Position numbers and translations under genes: made by a program. The notes beneath the pieces were generated by a model, which did not search any database, was not told the DNA's origin, and saw only the letters and a program-made list of their open reading frames with translations. Source: Methylobacterium bullatum (GTDB lineage Bacteria; Pseudomonadota; Alphaproteobacteria; Rhizobiales; Beijerinckiaceae). From it: 64,000 bases of DNA. Below, in pieces: positions 19,374-30,242 of the stretch; the first letter of the stretch is position 1; each line of letters starts with the position of its first letter. The DNA lies in assembly GCF_014845095.1 (NCBI RefSeq), contig NZ_NKUG01000051.1:1-64000 (forward strand). The letters are read 5' to 3'.

Positions 19374-20123
19374 ATGACCTATTGCGTCGGGCTCCTTGTC
19401 GAGGAAGGGCTCGTGATGGTTGCCGATACCCGCACCAATGCGGGCCTCGACGACATCTCGACCTACCGCAAGCTGCATCACTTCAACGTCCCCGGCGAGC
19501 GCGTGATGATGCTGGCATCGGCCGGCAACCTCTCCGTGACCCAATCGGTGCTCAGCATGCTCGCCGAGGGCGTTGCCGGCGACGACGGCGAGCCGACGCT
19601 GAAGCTCACTGAAACCACGACGATGTTCCAGGCCGCGCAGCTCATCGGCAAGGCGATCCGTCGTGTCCGCGCCATCGAGAAGGCCGGGTTCGAGGCGGCC
19701 AATCTCCGGTTCTCGATCTCGCTGCTGTTCGGCGGTCAGATCGGCAACGAGCCCATGCGCCTGTTCCTGATCTATTCGGCGGGCAATTTCATCGAGTGCA
19801 GCACCGATGCGCCGTTCCTGCAGATCGGTGAGCACAAATACGGCAAACCCATCCTCGATCGGGCCGTGAAGTTCGAGACCGACCTCTACGATGCCCTGAA
19901 AGTGAGCCTCGTCTCCATGGATTCCACCATGCGGTCGAATCTCGGCGTGGGTTTGCCCATCGACATCGCCGTGGCCCGTCGCAATGCGCTCGACCTCGAA
20001 GTGAGCCATCGGATCGAGGCGGGAGAATCCTACTTCCACGATCTGCGCGAGCGCTGGTCCGCGGCCCTGCGCGCAGCGCACCGGGCCATCCCACGCCCCC
20101 CTTACGGCCCCGCTGGGCACTGA
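19374..20123 (+). CDS. Anbu, proteasome-type peptidase (ancestral beta subunit)
   Basis: A 249-residue Ntn hydrolase of the Anbu family. The protein starts MTYCVGLLVEEGLVMVADTR, so Thr2 becomes the N-terminal nucleophile after Met removal; Asp and Arg of ADTR follow as in proteasome beta subunits. Later blocks include ASAGNLSVTQS and SLVSMDSTMRSNLGVGLP. Anbu assembles into rings or lock-washer helices in other species. It is last in a four-gene cluster (ATP-grasp, alpha-E, transglutaminase, Anbu) with 57 bases after the transglutaminase gene. The physiological substrate is not known. Confidence 0.93.
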   Translation: MTYCVGLLVEEGLVMVADTRTNAGLDDISTYRKLHHFNVPGERVMMLASAGNLSVTQSVLSMLAEGVAGDDGEPTLKLTETTTMFQAAQLIGKAIRRVRAIEKAGFEAANLRFSISLLFGGQIGNEPMRLFLIYSAGNFIECSTDAPFLQIGEHKYGKPILDRAVKFETDLYDALKVSLVSMDSTMRSNLGVGLPIDIAVARRNALDLEVSHRIEAGESYFHDLRERWSAALRAAHRAIPRPPYGPAGH

Positions 20124-20201
20124 GCCGATTCCATTCGTTCAGCCCCTGGGAATCAGCCGGTTCCAAGACGCGGAACCGGCGAATTCCTGTGCGAGGCCCG
20201 C

Positions 20202-20830
20202 TCAGTTCCGGGTCTCCCAGGCATCGAGATAGGCGCCCACCACCGCTCGTGAATCCACCGCCCCCATGACCCCGCCCATGACGGCGATCCCGGAAAACCC
20301 GGCGTCGCGGCAGGCTCCCGCATTCGCCGGAGTGACGCCTCCGAGGGCGAAGACCGGAATTGTGGGTCTGGGACCGCGCTTGAGGACGTCCGGGCCGAGC
20401 GCCGGCCCATATCCCGGCTTGCTCAGGGTCGCGAAGATGGGGCTGAGGGTGGCGTAATCCACGCCCGCTTGGGCGGCCCGGATCACCTCCACGGGTGAAT
20501 GGGCCGAGATTCCGAGAAGGCATCCGGGCGGAAGATCCCGCCGTGCCGCCGCGATGTCCGGGGGCATCGCCCCTCCGCCGAGATGGACTCCATCGGCACC
20601 GATGGCGCGGGCGAGGGCCACATCTCCCCCGACGATGAGCCTTGCCCCCACCTCCCGCACCGGCCCCATCAGCTCTTCGGCGAGGACACGGCGCGAGACT
20701 GCGTCGAGGTCGCGGTCCCTGAACCAGATCCAGCGGGCGCCGCCCGCCAGCGCCGCCTCGATCCTCTCGACCAAGCCCATCGGGCTTCCGGCCCGGTCGG
20801 TGACCAGAAGCAGCCCCGATGGGTTACGCA

Positions 20831-20831
<1 letters not shown>
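20202..20831 (-). CDS. thiE: Thiamine-phosphate synthase
   Basis: Joins HMP-PP to the thiazole phosphate to give thiamine phosphate. About 209 residues, TIM barrel. Phosphate and metal contacts include the ADGVHLGG segment, LLGISAHS, DYATLSPIFAT and the glycine loop VFALGGVTPANA. ATG at 20831 overlaps the thiG stop (TGATG); a GTG three bases earlier is also possible. It lacks the usual lysine-rich QxRxK segment near the N-terminus (WIWFRDRDLD here instead of typical QLRDK), so it may be a TenI/ThiE-like variant. Context favours ThiE or a thiazole tautomerase-like role. Confidence 0.85.
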
Positions 20832-21625
<794 letters not shown>

Positions 21626-21641
21626 GATCCCGATCCCTCGA

Positions 21642-21854
21642 CTATCCGCCCTGCATGGCGCGCACGATCTCGACCTTGTCGCCCTCGGCGACAGGGGTCG
21701 TCTCCCAGTCGCGACGGCGGATGACGGTGCCGTTCAGCGCGATGGCGATGCCCTGCGGGCTCTCGATCCCCGTCTCCTCTGCCTCGACTTGGAAGAGGGT
21801 CGACAGGTCCGCCGCCTCGACCTCGCGCGGGTGCCCATTGATGGTGAGCCTCAT
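21642..21854 (-). CDS. thiS: Sulfur carrier protein ThiS
   Basis: A 70-residue beta-grasp ubiquitin-like protein ending in the essential Gly-Gly (RAMQGG), which is adenylated and thiocarboxylated to supply sulfur to the thiazole. The motif [10 protein letters not shown] and [13 protein letters not shown] are typical. The start at 21854 overlaps the thiO stop (ATGA), giving translational coupling. Confidence 0.95.
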   Translation of the reverse strand: MRLTINGHPREVEAADLSTLFQVEAEETGIESPQGIAIALNGTVIRRRDWETTPVAEGDKVEIVRAMQGG

Positions 21855-23071
21855 GCGAAAGCCCTCCTCTCGGCTCGCGCAGGCCGCCGAAACCGGGCGA
21901 GGCCGAAGCCGCGCGCGAAATCGGGCAGCGCGCCGGTGGTGAGAAGGGCGCAGACGGCGTCGGCCGTGGCCGGAGCCAGGAGGTATCCGTTGCGGTGATG
22001 GCCGGTGGCCGCCACGAGGCCGGGTGCCAGCGTGTCGATGATCGGCGCATCGTCGTCGGACGTCGGCCGGAACCCGCTCCAGACCGCCTCGACTTCCATC
22101 TCCTCGATGCCGGGCAAGACACGTCGCGCCCCTTCGAGGAGCGCGTAGAGACCGCCGGCGGTGACGCCGGGAACGAAGCCGCAATCCTCCACCGTGGCCC
22201 CCACGATGAGATGGCCATCGGCCTTCGGGGCCATGTGGACCTGCTCGGTCCACACCATGTGCGAGAGGTTGCCCGTCCGGGCCGTGGTCTTCAGCGCCAG
22301 CGACTGGCCGCGGATCGGCCGAACCGGCAGGGCGAGGTCCTCCGGCAGGAGTCCGGCCTCCCCGCTCCATGCGCCCGCCGCGAGAATCACGGTCCCGGCC
22401 GATGCGGTTCCGCGCGGCGTCGCGACGCCACGGACGCGGCCCCCCTCCCAATCCAGCGCTTCCGCCGGACATCGCTCGACGATGGTCACTCCGGCCGCCT
22501 GGGCCGCGCGGGTGAGCGCCGCCATGACGAGGGGCGGGTCGACCTGATGATCCTCCGCGCAGAACAAGCCGGCGGTGACCGAAGGACGAAGGGCCGGCTC
22601 GCGGGCACGGACTTCCGTCCCCGACAGCCAGCGCGCCGTGAGGCCGGAGCGGATCTGAAGATCGTGCCGAAAGCGCAGGCGGTCCACCTCGTCTCGGCCG
22701 ATGGCGAGGACGAGGGTCCCCTCCTCCCGGTAATCGATGCCGATACCGGAGGCGGCCTGGAGTTCGTCGCGAAAGCCCGGCCAGCGCGCCAAGCTCTCGA
22801 GGGCCAGGGGAAGCAGCGGATCGGAGCCCGGCTCGTGTTCCGCCGCGGGCGCGAGCATCCCCGTGGCCGCGAGACTCGCCCCGGCGCCCACGGTGTCGCG
22901 TTCGATCACCGTGACGGTGAGACCCGCCCGAGCCAGGCGCCAGGCCGCGGAAAGGCCGATCAGACCGGCGCCGACGATCACGACGTCGCTTCGCGCGGGC
23001 AGAGCGTTACCGTCGATGACGAGACCGGTGGACCGGCGCGACAGGATGGTCGGGGTGGCTGAGACGTCCAA
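21851..23071 (-). CDS. thiO: Glycine oxidase ThiO
   Basis: An FAD-dependent oxidase (DAO family) that makes dehydroglycine for thiazole synthesis. The FAD motif is VVIVGAGLIGLSAAWRLARAG. The substrate end shows HRNGYLLAPATADAV. I choose the TTG at 23071 (decoded MDVSATPTIL) because GGAGG sits six bases upstream; the only upstream ATG, at 23162, lies inside the TPP riboswitch. About 406 residues, slightly longer than typical ThiO (about 370) because of an N-terminal tail. It is the first gene of thiO-thiS-thiG-thiE; thiC and thiD are not in the window. Confidence 0.92.
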   Translation of the reverse strand: MDVSATPTILSRRSTGLVIDGNALPARSDVVIVGAGLIGLSAAWRLARAGLTVTVIERDTVGAGASLAATGMLAPAAEHEPGSDPLLPLALESLARWPGFRDELQAASGIGIDYREEGTLVLAIGRDEVDRLRFRHDLQIRSGLTARWLSGTEVRAREPALRPSVTAGLFCAEDHQVDPPLVMAALTRAAQAAGVTIVERCPAEALDWEGGRVRGVATPRGTASAGTVILAAGAWSGEAGLLPEDLALPVRPIRGQSLALKTTARTGNLSHMVWTEQVHMAPKADGHLIVGATVEDCGFVPGVTAGGLYALLEGARRVLPGIEEMEVEAVWSGFRPTSDDDAPIIDTLAPGLVAATGHHRNGYLLAPATADAVCALLTTGALPDFARGFGLARFRRPARAERRAFA

Positions 23072-23132
23072 AGGCAACCTCCGCGATGATCCGCAGAGAT
23101 TGGTGTCCTTCAGCTTCCGATCCGAAGCATGC

Positions 23133-23156
23133 CGGGTTTCTTGACAGAAGAACCCG
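23133..23156 (-). promoter_or_regulatory. Candidate expression-platform hairpin of the TPP riboswitch
   Basis: On the minus strand CGGGTTCTT pairs with AAGAAACCCG (one bulged A) around a short loop. It lies just after the riboswitch core and before the thiO ribosome-binding site. It could be the switching helix, but no U run follows and the anti-structure was not modelled. Confidence 0.45.
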
Positions 23157-23160
23157 CGGT

Positions 23161-23282
23161 CCAATCCCTACGCCGGTATGAGCCGGTTCAGGTTCGAAGG
23201 ATTTCCGCGCCGCGCGACCTCGAGGTCCACGCTCATCGGTTTCTCAGCCCCTTGACGGGGATCTCCCTGGAACACCCCTGAT
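23161..23282 (-). ncRNA. TPP riboswitch (THI element)
   Basis: On the minus strand the conserved core is present: GGGGTG near the 5' end, GGGCTGAGA, then CCTTCGAACCTGA and a closing segment CATACCGGCGTAGGGA. The CUGAGA and ACCUGA bulges that bind the pyrimidine and phosphates of TPP are intact. A long P3 extension separates the two halves. It precedes thiO by about 90 bases and should shut down thiOSGE when TPP is abundant, by transcription or translation control. Confidence 0.95.
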
Positions 23283-23342
23283 GTGGGCAAGGAGCACGCT
23301 CCGGTCAATCCCCGCCGACGCCGTTTGATATGCCAGCCGGTG

Positions 23343-24650
23343 TCAGAGTGCCGCCGGTGTCCGCCCCGGCCGGTAGACGCCCATCGATTCGGCGAACCCG
23401 TCGAGCGCGTGCTCGCCGAGGGATTCCGATTCGTCCCAGAGGAAATCGACGAAGGGCTTCGACATGAGGAGCGGTTCGCCGAGGATCTTGTTCAGGCGCG
23501 CGAGGCGGCTCGCCAGATTCACGTCGCGGCCGATGACGGTGAAGTCGAGGCGCGCGCCGGACCCGACATTGCCGTAGGCCGCCTCCCCGTGGTGGAGCGC
23601 GATGCCGGCAACGACCGGCTGCGCGAAACGCCCGATGGCATTCGCCTCGTCGAGGGCGGAGAGGGCGGAACGGGCGGCGATGAGCGCGCCCTTGGCGGCC
23701 CCGCCGAGATCGTCGCCGCGCTCGCGGAAGATCGCCAGCAGCCCGTCGCCGAGATATTTCAGAACCTCGCCGCCTTCCCGCTCCACCGCCGGCACCAGGC
23801 AATCGAAGAAGATGTTGAGGAGGTCGACGGCCTCCTCGGGCGTCATGTCGGCGGAGATCTGGGTGTAGTCTCGCATATCGGCGAACAGGATGGCCGAGCG
23901 GATGCGCTTGACCTGCCCGCGACGGATGTCGCCGGACAGGATCGCCCGGTGCGGCTCGTCGCCCACATAGATGCGCAGGACCTGATCCAGCGTCTTGTTG
24001 ACGATCCGCATCTCCATCACCGCAGCCAGGGTCGGCATGACGAACCGGAGTATGGCGATGTCCTCGTCCCGGAATCCGTCCGGGGCGCGGGTCGCGAAGG
24101 TGATGCCGTTGCGCGAGCCGTTGGTGAAGAACAGCGGCGCCACGATGTAATGCGTGTAGCCCCCGGCCTTGAGATCGCCGATGATCGAGTATCGCAGATC
24201 ATCCGCGTCGTTCAGGTCGACCATCAGCCATTCGCCGGTCTCGTGGACGGTGAAGAACGGACTGTCGTGATAGGCCTTGTCGGACGCTTCCCCGTGCGGA
24301 AACAGGCGCACGGTCGATCCGCTCTCGGGGGTCCAGAATCGACCGACCCCGGAATACTCGGAATGAAGCGTGTCGATGGCGGTGGATGCCCGGTCGACGG
24401 GAACGCCGAGGGCGATCAGCCGCTCGGACATCCCCGCCAGGAGGTCGTCCGCCTGCGGCAGGCGCGCCCCTTCGATCAGGAGCCAGTCCCTCAGGGCAAC
24501 GCATTCCTGCAGGGACCCGAACGGCACGTCGTTCGCCTCCGACCCATCCGCTTCGGCAGTCGGCGAGGGATGAGGCGGGCCAAGATCGAGCATGTTGCCA
24601 AAGTGGGTCGGAGGGGGCGGGGCGGCAACGGGTGCCGCCACGTTCGTCAC
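23343..24650 (-). CDS. Class III adenylate/guanylate cyclase
   Basis: A 435-residue protein with an uncharacterised N-terminal half (about 1-240, possibly GAF-like, with YHDSPFFTVHETGEWLMVDL) and a C-terminal class III cyclase domain (about 250-420). Metal-binding Asp residues lie in ILFADMRDYT and KYLGDGLLAIF, the Lys of KYLGD fits the purine-specifying position, and the transition-state Asn and Arg lie in RDVNLASRL. All key residues are present, so it should be active; cAMP is more likely than cGMP but this is inference. No membrane helix is evident. It is divergent from a small secreted-protein gene. Confidence 0.9.
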   Translation of the reverse strand: MTNVAAPVAAPPPPTHFGNMLDLGPPHPSPTAEADGSEANDVPFGSLQECVALRDWLLIEGARLPQADDLLAGMSERLIALGVPVDRASTAIDTLHSEYSGVGRFWTPESGSTVRLFPHGEASDKAYHDSPFFTVHETGEWLMVDLNDADDLRYSIIGDLKAGGYTHYIVAPLFFTNGSRNGITFATRAPDGFRDEDIAILRFVMPTLAAVMEMRIVNKTLDQVLRIYVGDEPHRAILSGDIRRGQVKRIRSAILFADMRDYTQISADMTPEEAVDLLNIFFDCLVPAVEREGGEVLKYLGDGLLAIFRERGDDLGGAAKGALIAARSALSALDEANAIGRFAQPVVAGIALHHGEAAYGNVGSGARLDFTVIGRDVNLASRLARLNKILGEPLLMSKPFVDFLWDESESLGEHALDGFAESMGVYRPGRTPAAL

Positions 24651-24756
24651 CAGGTCCGACAGTCAATATCGTCCCATTGGTGCCATGATAAGGTGAAAAT
24701 GACCAATACCGGCTCATCATGACGCCGAGATTCTACTCCCGTCATCGGAACCACCC

Positions 24757-25146
24757 ATGCCTATCGCACCCCGTGCCGTCGCCCTCGTGATCGCCATGGC
24801 GCTTGCCGGGGCCGCGCAGGCCGGCCCCCTCCTGCTTCCCGCCGCCAACACACCCGTGCAGGCTCCCCCCGCATCGCGGGACGAAGCCGGCATTCCGACG
24901 ACGTCGAGCTTTTCGGAGTCCAACGAAGCCAGCAGCCGGCGTCAGACGGTCTTCAATGAGCGGATCGCCCGTCGCGGGGAACGGGCCATCGCCTCTCTCT
25001 GCACGGGTTGCAGGACGGATGGGTCTCGACAGAAGCAGCGCGTCGCCGGGCGCGTGACCCCCGTGGCGGGCGCCGTCATGCCCGACGCCGAAAGCATCTA
25101 TTCGCGCAAGAGCGGCTTCGATCCGGCCCGGGCAGGGAACCATTGA
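24757..25146 (+). CDS. Small predicted secreted protein of unknown function
   Basis: A 129-residue protein that I do not recognise. The first 22 residues (MPIAPRAVALVIAMALAGAAQA) form a clear signal peptide with an AQA cleavage site. The mature part is Pro/Ala/Ser-rich, then basic (RRQTVFNERIARRGERAIAS), and carries two close cysteines (LCTGCR). It faces the rpoD gene with the shared terminator at 25194-25235. The gene is divergent from the cyclase gene by 106 bases, so the two may share a control region. Confidence 0.7.
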   Translation: MPIAPRAVALVIAMALAGAAQAGPLLLPAANTPVQAPPASRDEAGIPTTSSFSESNEASSRRQTVFNERIARRGERAIASLCTGCRTDGSRQKQRVAGRVTPVAGAVMPDAESIYSRKSGFDPARAGNH

Positions 25147-25193
25147 GGGATCGGGGGCGACGTGTAGCCTCCCCTGGCGTGAAGACGTGACCT

Positions 25194-25235
25194 GAAACGA
25201 CAATGGCGCACCCTTCGGTGCGCCATTGTCGTTTC
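25194..25235. terminator. Bidirectional terminator between the secreted-protein gene and rpoD
   Basis: A perfect 18-bp stem: gaaacgacaatggcgcac (25194-25211) against gtgcgccattgtcgtttc (25218-25235), with a 6-base loop ccttcg. It sits between two convergent genes. T-rich flanks on either side are short. The stem is unusually long and ends 43 bases before the rpoD stop, on the 3' side of rpoD. Confidence 0.85.
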
Positions 25236-25278
25236 CGATAGACAGTCCCTCGTCGCGAAGGAGAGGGCCGGTCCGCCC

Positions 25279-27279
<2,001 letters not shown>

Positions 27280-27478
27280 GGTCCGCCTATTGTTGCCCTG
27301 GTCGCGTTGAGCGGGAGCGTTCGGCTCACTCCGCGTCGTCCACGCCGCCATTCTCTTTGATGTGCGGCGCGCACGAAGCGACCGCGTCGATATCTCATGT
27401 CCCGGTCTACAAGCGCTACGCTTGACCGACTGTTAACCATGTGCCGCAAGCGGCACCCTAAATTCCGGTTCGTCGCAG

Positions 27479-29410
27479 TTACGCGGCCGCCGTATCGTCC
27501 GATTCTGGCACTTCGGCGTCCGCCTCCGCCCCTGCGACCACGGCCATACGTTCCTTGACGTCACATAGCCAAGCGAAGTTGGCCTCGGATCCCTCCTCGG
27601 CCAGTGCTCTCTCGGCAGCGCGAAGTTCGCTATTTAGCGCGCCAGACTTCCGGTGCAAGATCACGGCCTGACGCAATGCGTCTTCCAGACGCATCCGGTC
27701 CGCGTGCGAATCGAGTGTCCAGCGGTCTCCCGGACGAACATGGGTCGCAAGCCGCGTGGCCGCGCCGTCCAGCCCCGCCCTCCGCAATCGGCTCTCCAGA
27801 ACCTCCACATCGGGCTGATCGGCGTCCGCCGCCTGGTCCAGCAGGAGGGACCGCAGCGCCTGTGCGTCGGGATCGTCGAGTTCCAGAGCCGCAAGATCCT
27901 CGGCTTCTATCCCCAACAATTCCGGGTGGGCGAGCAGACTGGAGACGATCATCGCCTCGCGATCCCTGAACATAGCCGTCCCGCCGGAGTTCGTCGACCC
28001 GGCGAAGAGCGGATTGAACTTCGTGGTGATTCGCGGCGAGGGAGGCGGGTCTCCCGGCCTCGGCTTGCGCTGGAACGTCGAGCCTCCTCCGCTCCGGGGC
28101 TCGTAGCCGGTCCGGCGCTGGCCACCGCCACCGCCACCGCCTCCGGGAGAAAGGGCGCGCAGGCGTCCCTCGATCTCGTCCTTGTAGAACCGCCGCACCG
28201 TCTCGTCGCGGATCGAGGCGACCATCTCGCGCAGGCTCTTGGCGAGGCCGGCCTTGCGTTCGGGCGTATCCGTCGGCGTCGATTCGGTGGCGCGCGACCA
28301 CAACACCTCCACGAGGGGGCGGGCTCCGTCGAGCACCCGGTCGATGGCCGAGGCGCCGGCCGAGCGGAGCAGGTCGTCGGGGTCCTGCCCCTGGGGCAGG
28401 AGGGCGAAACGAAGCGACTTGCCCGGCGTCAGGCCCGGCAGCGCCACGTCGAGGGCCTTGAACGCCGCGCGCTGGCCGGCGCCGTCGCCGTCGAAACACA
28501 GGATCGGCTCGTCGGCATGGCGCCAGAGCAGCGCCAGCTGTTCCTCCGTCAAGGCCGTGCCGAGGCCGGCGACGGCGTTCGGGTGTCCGGCCATGGTCAT
28601 GGCGATGACGTCGACATAGCCTTCCACGGCGATGATCGTCCCACGATCATGGGCCGCCTTGCGGGCGCCATGCAGGTTGTAGAGCACCTGCCCCTTGTGG
28701 AAGAGCGGGGTCTCCGGCGAATTCATGTACTTCGCCTTGGCGTCGGCCTGCATCGCGCGCCCGCCGAAGGCGATGACCCGGCCCCGGCTGTCGGTGATGG
28801 GAAACATCACCCGGTCGCGAAACTTGTCGAAGGGGACGGCGATGTCGTCGCCGCTGACGAGCAGGCCGAGTTCGGCCATCAGCTCCTTGTCCACGTCCTT
28901 GGCGGCCAAGTGGTCGCGCAGTCCGTAGCGCTCCGACGTGGCGTAGCCGAGCCGGAAACGCGAGCGGATCTCGGGGCCGAGTTCGCGCCGGTCGAGATAG
29001 GCGCGGGCGCTGGTGCCGAGGCGACCCTTGAGCTGGTCCTCGTAATAGGCGGCCGCCAGTTCCATGACCTCGAAAGCGCCGGTACGCTTGGTTTCCATCT
29101 CCCGCGCATCGGCGCTGGGCGCGGGCAGGGTCACCCCCGCCTCCCCGGCCAGGCGCTCCACCGCCTCGGGAAAGCTGAGGCCCTCGGTCTCCATCAGGAA
29201 GGTGAAGACGTCACCGTGCTTGCCGGACGAAAAGCAGTGATAGAACTGCTTCTGGTCGTTGACGTAGAAGGACGGGGTCTTCTCCGAATTGAACGGCGAC
29301 AGGCCGCGCCACTCGCGGCCAGCCTTCTTCAGCCGCACGCGCCGCCCGACCACGTCGGAAGCGGGAAGCCGCGCCCTGATCTCTTCGAGGATGTGGGGTG
29401 GGTAGCGCAC
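27479..29410 (-). CDS. dnaG: DNA primase
   Basis: Makes RNA primers at the replication fork. 643 residues. The N-terminal zinc-binding domain is altered (GLSPFNSEKTPSF and FYHCFSSGKHGD instead of Cys/His ligands, see findings). The TOPRIM core follows: the EGYVDVIAM segment and ILCFDGDGAGQRAA with its Asp-x-Asp. The C-terminal helicase-interaction domain is divergent. A poly-Gly stretch (SPGGGGGGGGQRR) and a long linker separate it from the core. It precedes rpoD by 199 bases. Confidence 0.96.
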   Translation of the reverse strand: MRYPPHILEEIRARLPASDVVGRRVRLKKAGREWRGLSPFNSEKTPSFYVNDQKQFYHCFSSGKHGDVFTFLMETEGLSFPEAVERLAGEAGVTLPAPSADAREMETKRTGAFEVMELAAAYYEDQLKGRLGTSARAYLDRRELGPEIRSRFRLGYATSERYGLRDHLAAKDVDKELMAELGLLVSGDDIAVPFDKFRDRVMFPITDSRGRVIAFGGRAMQADAKAKYMNSPETPLFHKGQVLYNLHGARKAAHDRGTIIAVEGYVDVIAMTMAGHPNAVAGLGTALTEEQLALLWRHADEPILCFDGDGAGQRAAFKALDVALPGLTPGKSLRFALLPQGQDPDDLLRSAGASAIDRVLDGARPLVEVLWSRATESTPTDTPERKAGLAKSLREMVASIRDETVRRFYKDEIEGRLRALSPGGGGGGGGQRRTGYEPRSGGGSTFQRKPRPGDPPPSPRITTKFNPLFAGSTNSGGTAMFRDREAMIVSSLLAHPELLGIEAEDLAALELDDPDAQALRSLLLDQAADADQPDVEVLESRLRRAGLDGAATRLATHVRPGDRWTLDSHADRMRLEDALRQAVILHRKSGALNSELRAAERALAEEGSEANFAWLCDVKERMAVVAGAEADAEVPESDDTAAA

Positions 29411-29553
29411 GGGTGAACCAGACCTTTGCAGGCCGGCAGTCTAGCCTACAGCGTTTAAGGAGTCCCGAACGCTTCGACGCATCCATCGCGCATGCCTCGG
29501 ACCGGACGGAGACGAGTGGGCCTCGTCACCGTCCGTTCGATGGATGCTGGCCT

Positions 29554-30015
29554 TCAGGCCTTGGCGTTGAGCACGTCCTTGACCAAACCGCTCGCCTTGC
29601 CGAAATCCATCCGGCCGGCGAACTTGCCCTTCAGGGCGGCGATGACCTTGCCCATGTCCTTCGGGCCGGCCGCGCCGGTCTCGGCCACGGCGGCCTCGAT
29701 AGCGGCGCGGGTCTCGGCCTCGTCCATCTGCTGGGGCAGGTAGCCCGCGATGATCGCGGCCTCGGCCCGCTCGGTCTCGGCGAGCTCGGGGCGACCGCCC
29801 TGGTCGTAGACGCCGGCCGATTCGTTGCGCTGCTTGATCATCTTCTGCAGCAGGGCGAGGATTTCCTCCTCGGAGGCCGGCTCCTTGCCGAGGCCACGGG
29901 CCTCGATGTCCTTGTCCTTCAAGGCGGCCTGGATCATCCGCACGGTGGCGAGTTTGGCCTTGTCGCCGGCCTTCATGGCCTCCTTCATCTCGGTGGTGAG
30001 GCGCGCGCGCAGCAT
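29554..30015 (-). CDS. GatB/YqeY domain protein
   Basis: A 153-residue cytoplasmic protein of the YqeY family. The start ATG at 30015 (MLRARLTTEM) has GGAGA eight bases upstream. The sequence is alpha-helical with the motif ALLQKMIKQRNESAGVYDQGGRPELAETE split between two helices and KGKFAGRMDFGKASGLVKDVL at the end, both typical. The domain resembles the tail of GatB, which binds tRNA in the amidotransferase complex, but the role of stand-alone YqeY is unknown. It lies upstream of dnaG on the same strand. Confidence 0.92.
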   Translation of the reverse strand: MLRARLTTEMKEAMKAGDKAKLATVRMIQAALKDKDIEARGLGKEPASEEEILALLQKMIKQRNESAGVYDQGGRPELAETERAEAAIIAGYLPQQMDEAETRAAIEAAVAETGAAGPKDMGKVIAALKGKFAGRMDFGKASGLVKDVLNAKA

Positions 30016-30242
30016 GGTCGTCTCCTGAAAATCGTCTTTGCGGAATGTCATAGCTGGGCTCGGCGCCCGGATGGTCTGCGAATTGCTGTGATCGGCCGAC
30101 CGAGGTGGTTGAGCCGGTCGGGAACAGGGGCCACATTGACCCCATCACGGCCCGCTCGTTATGAGCGCCGCACAATGCGCCACCCGCACGCGCCGTCGCA
30201 CCGGCGTCGATGGGTCGGCCGGACATAAGCGAGATCGCGACG

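Noticed and set aside
23072-23164. ATG start of thiO at 23162
   Set aside because: It lies within the TPP riboswitch and would add about 30 unsupported residues before the FAD domain.
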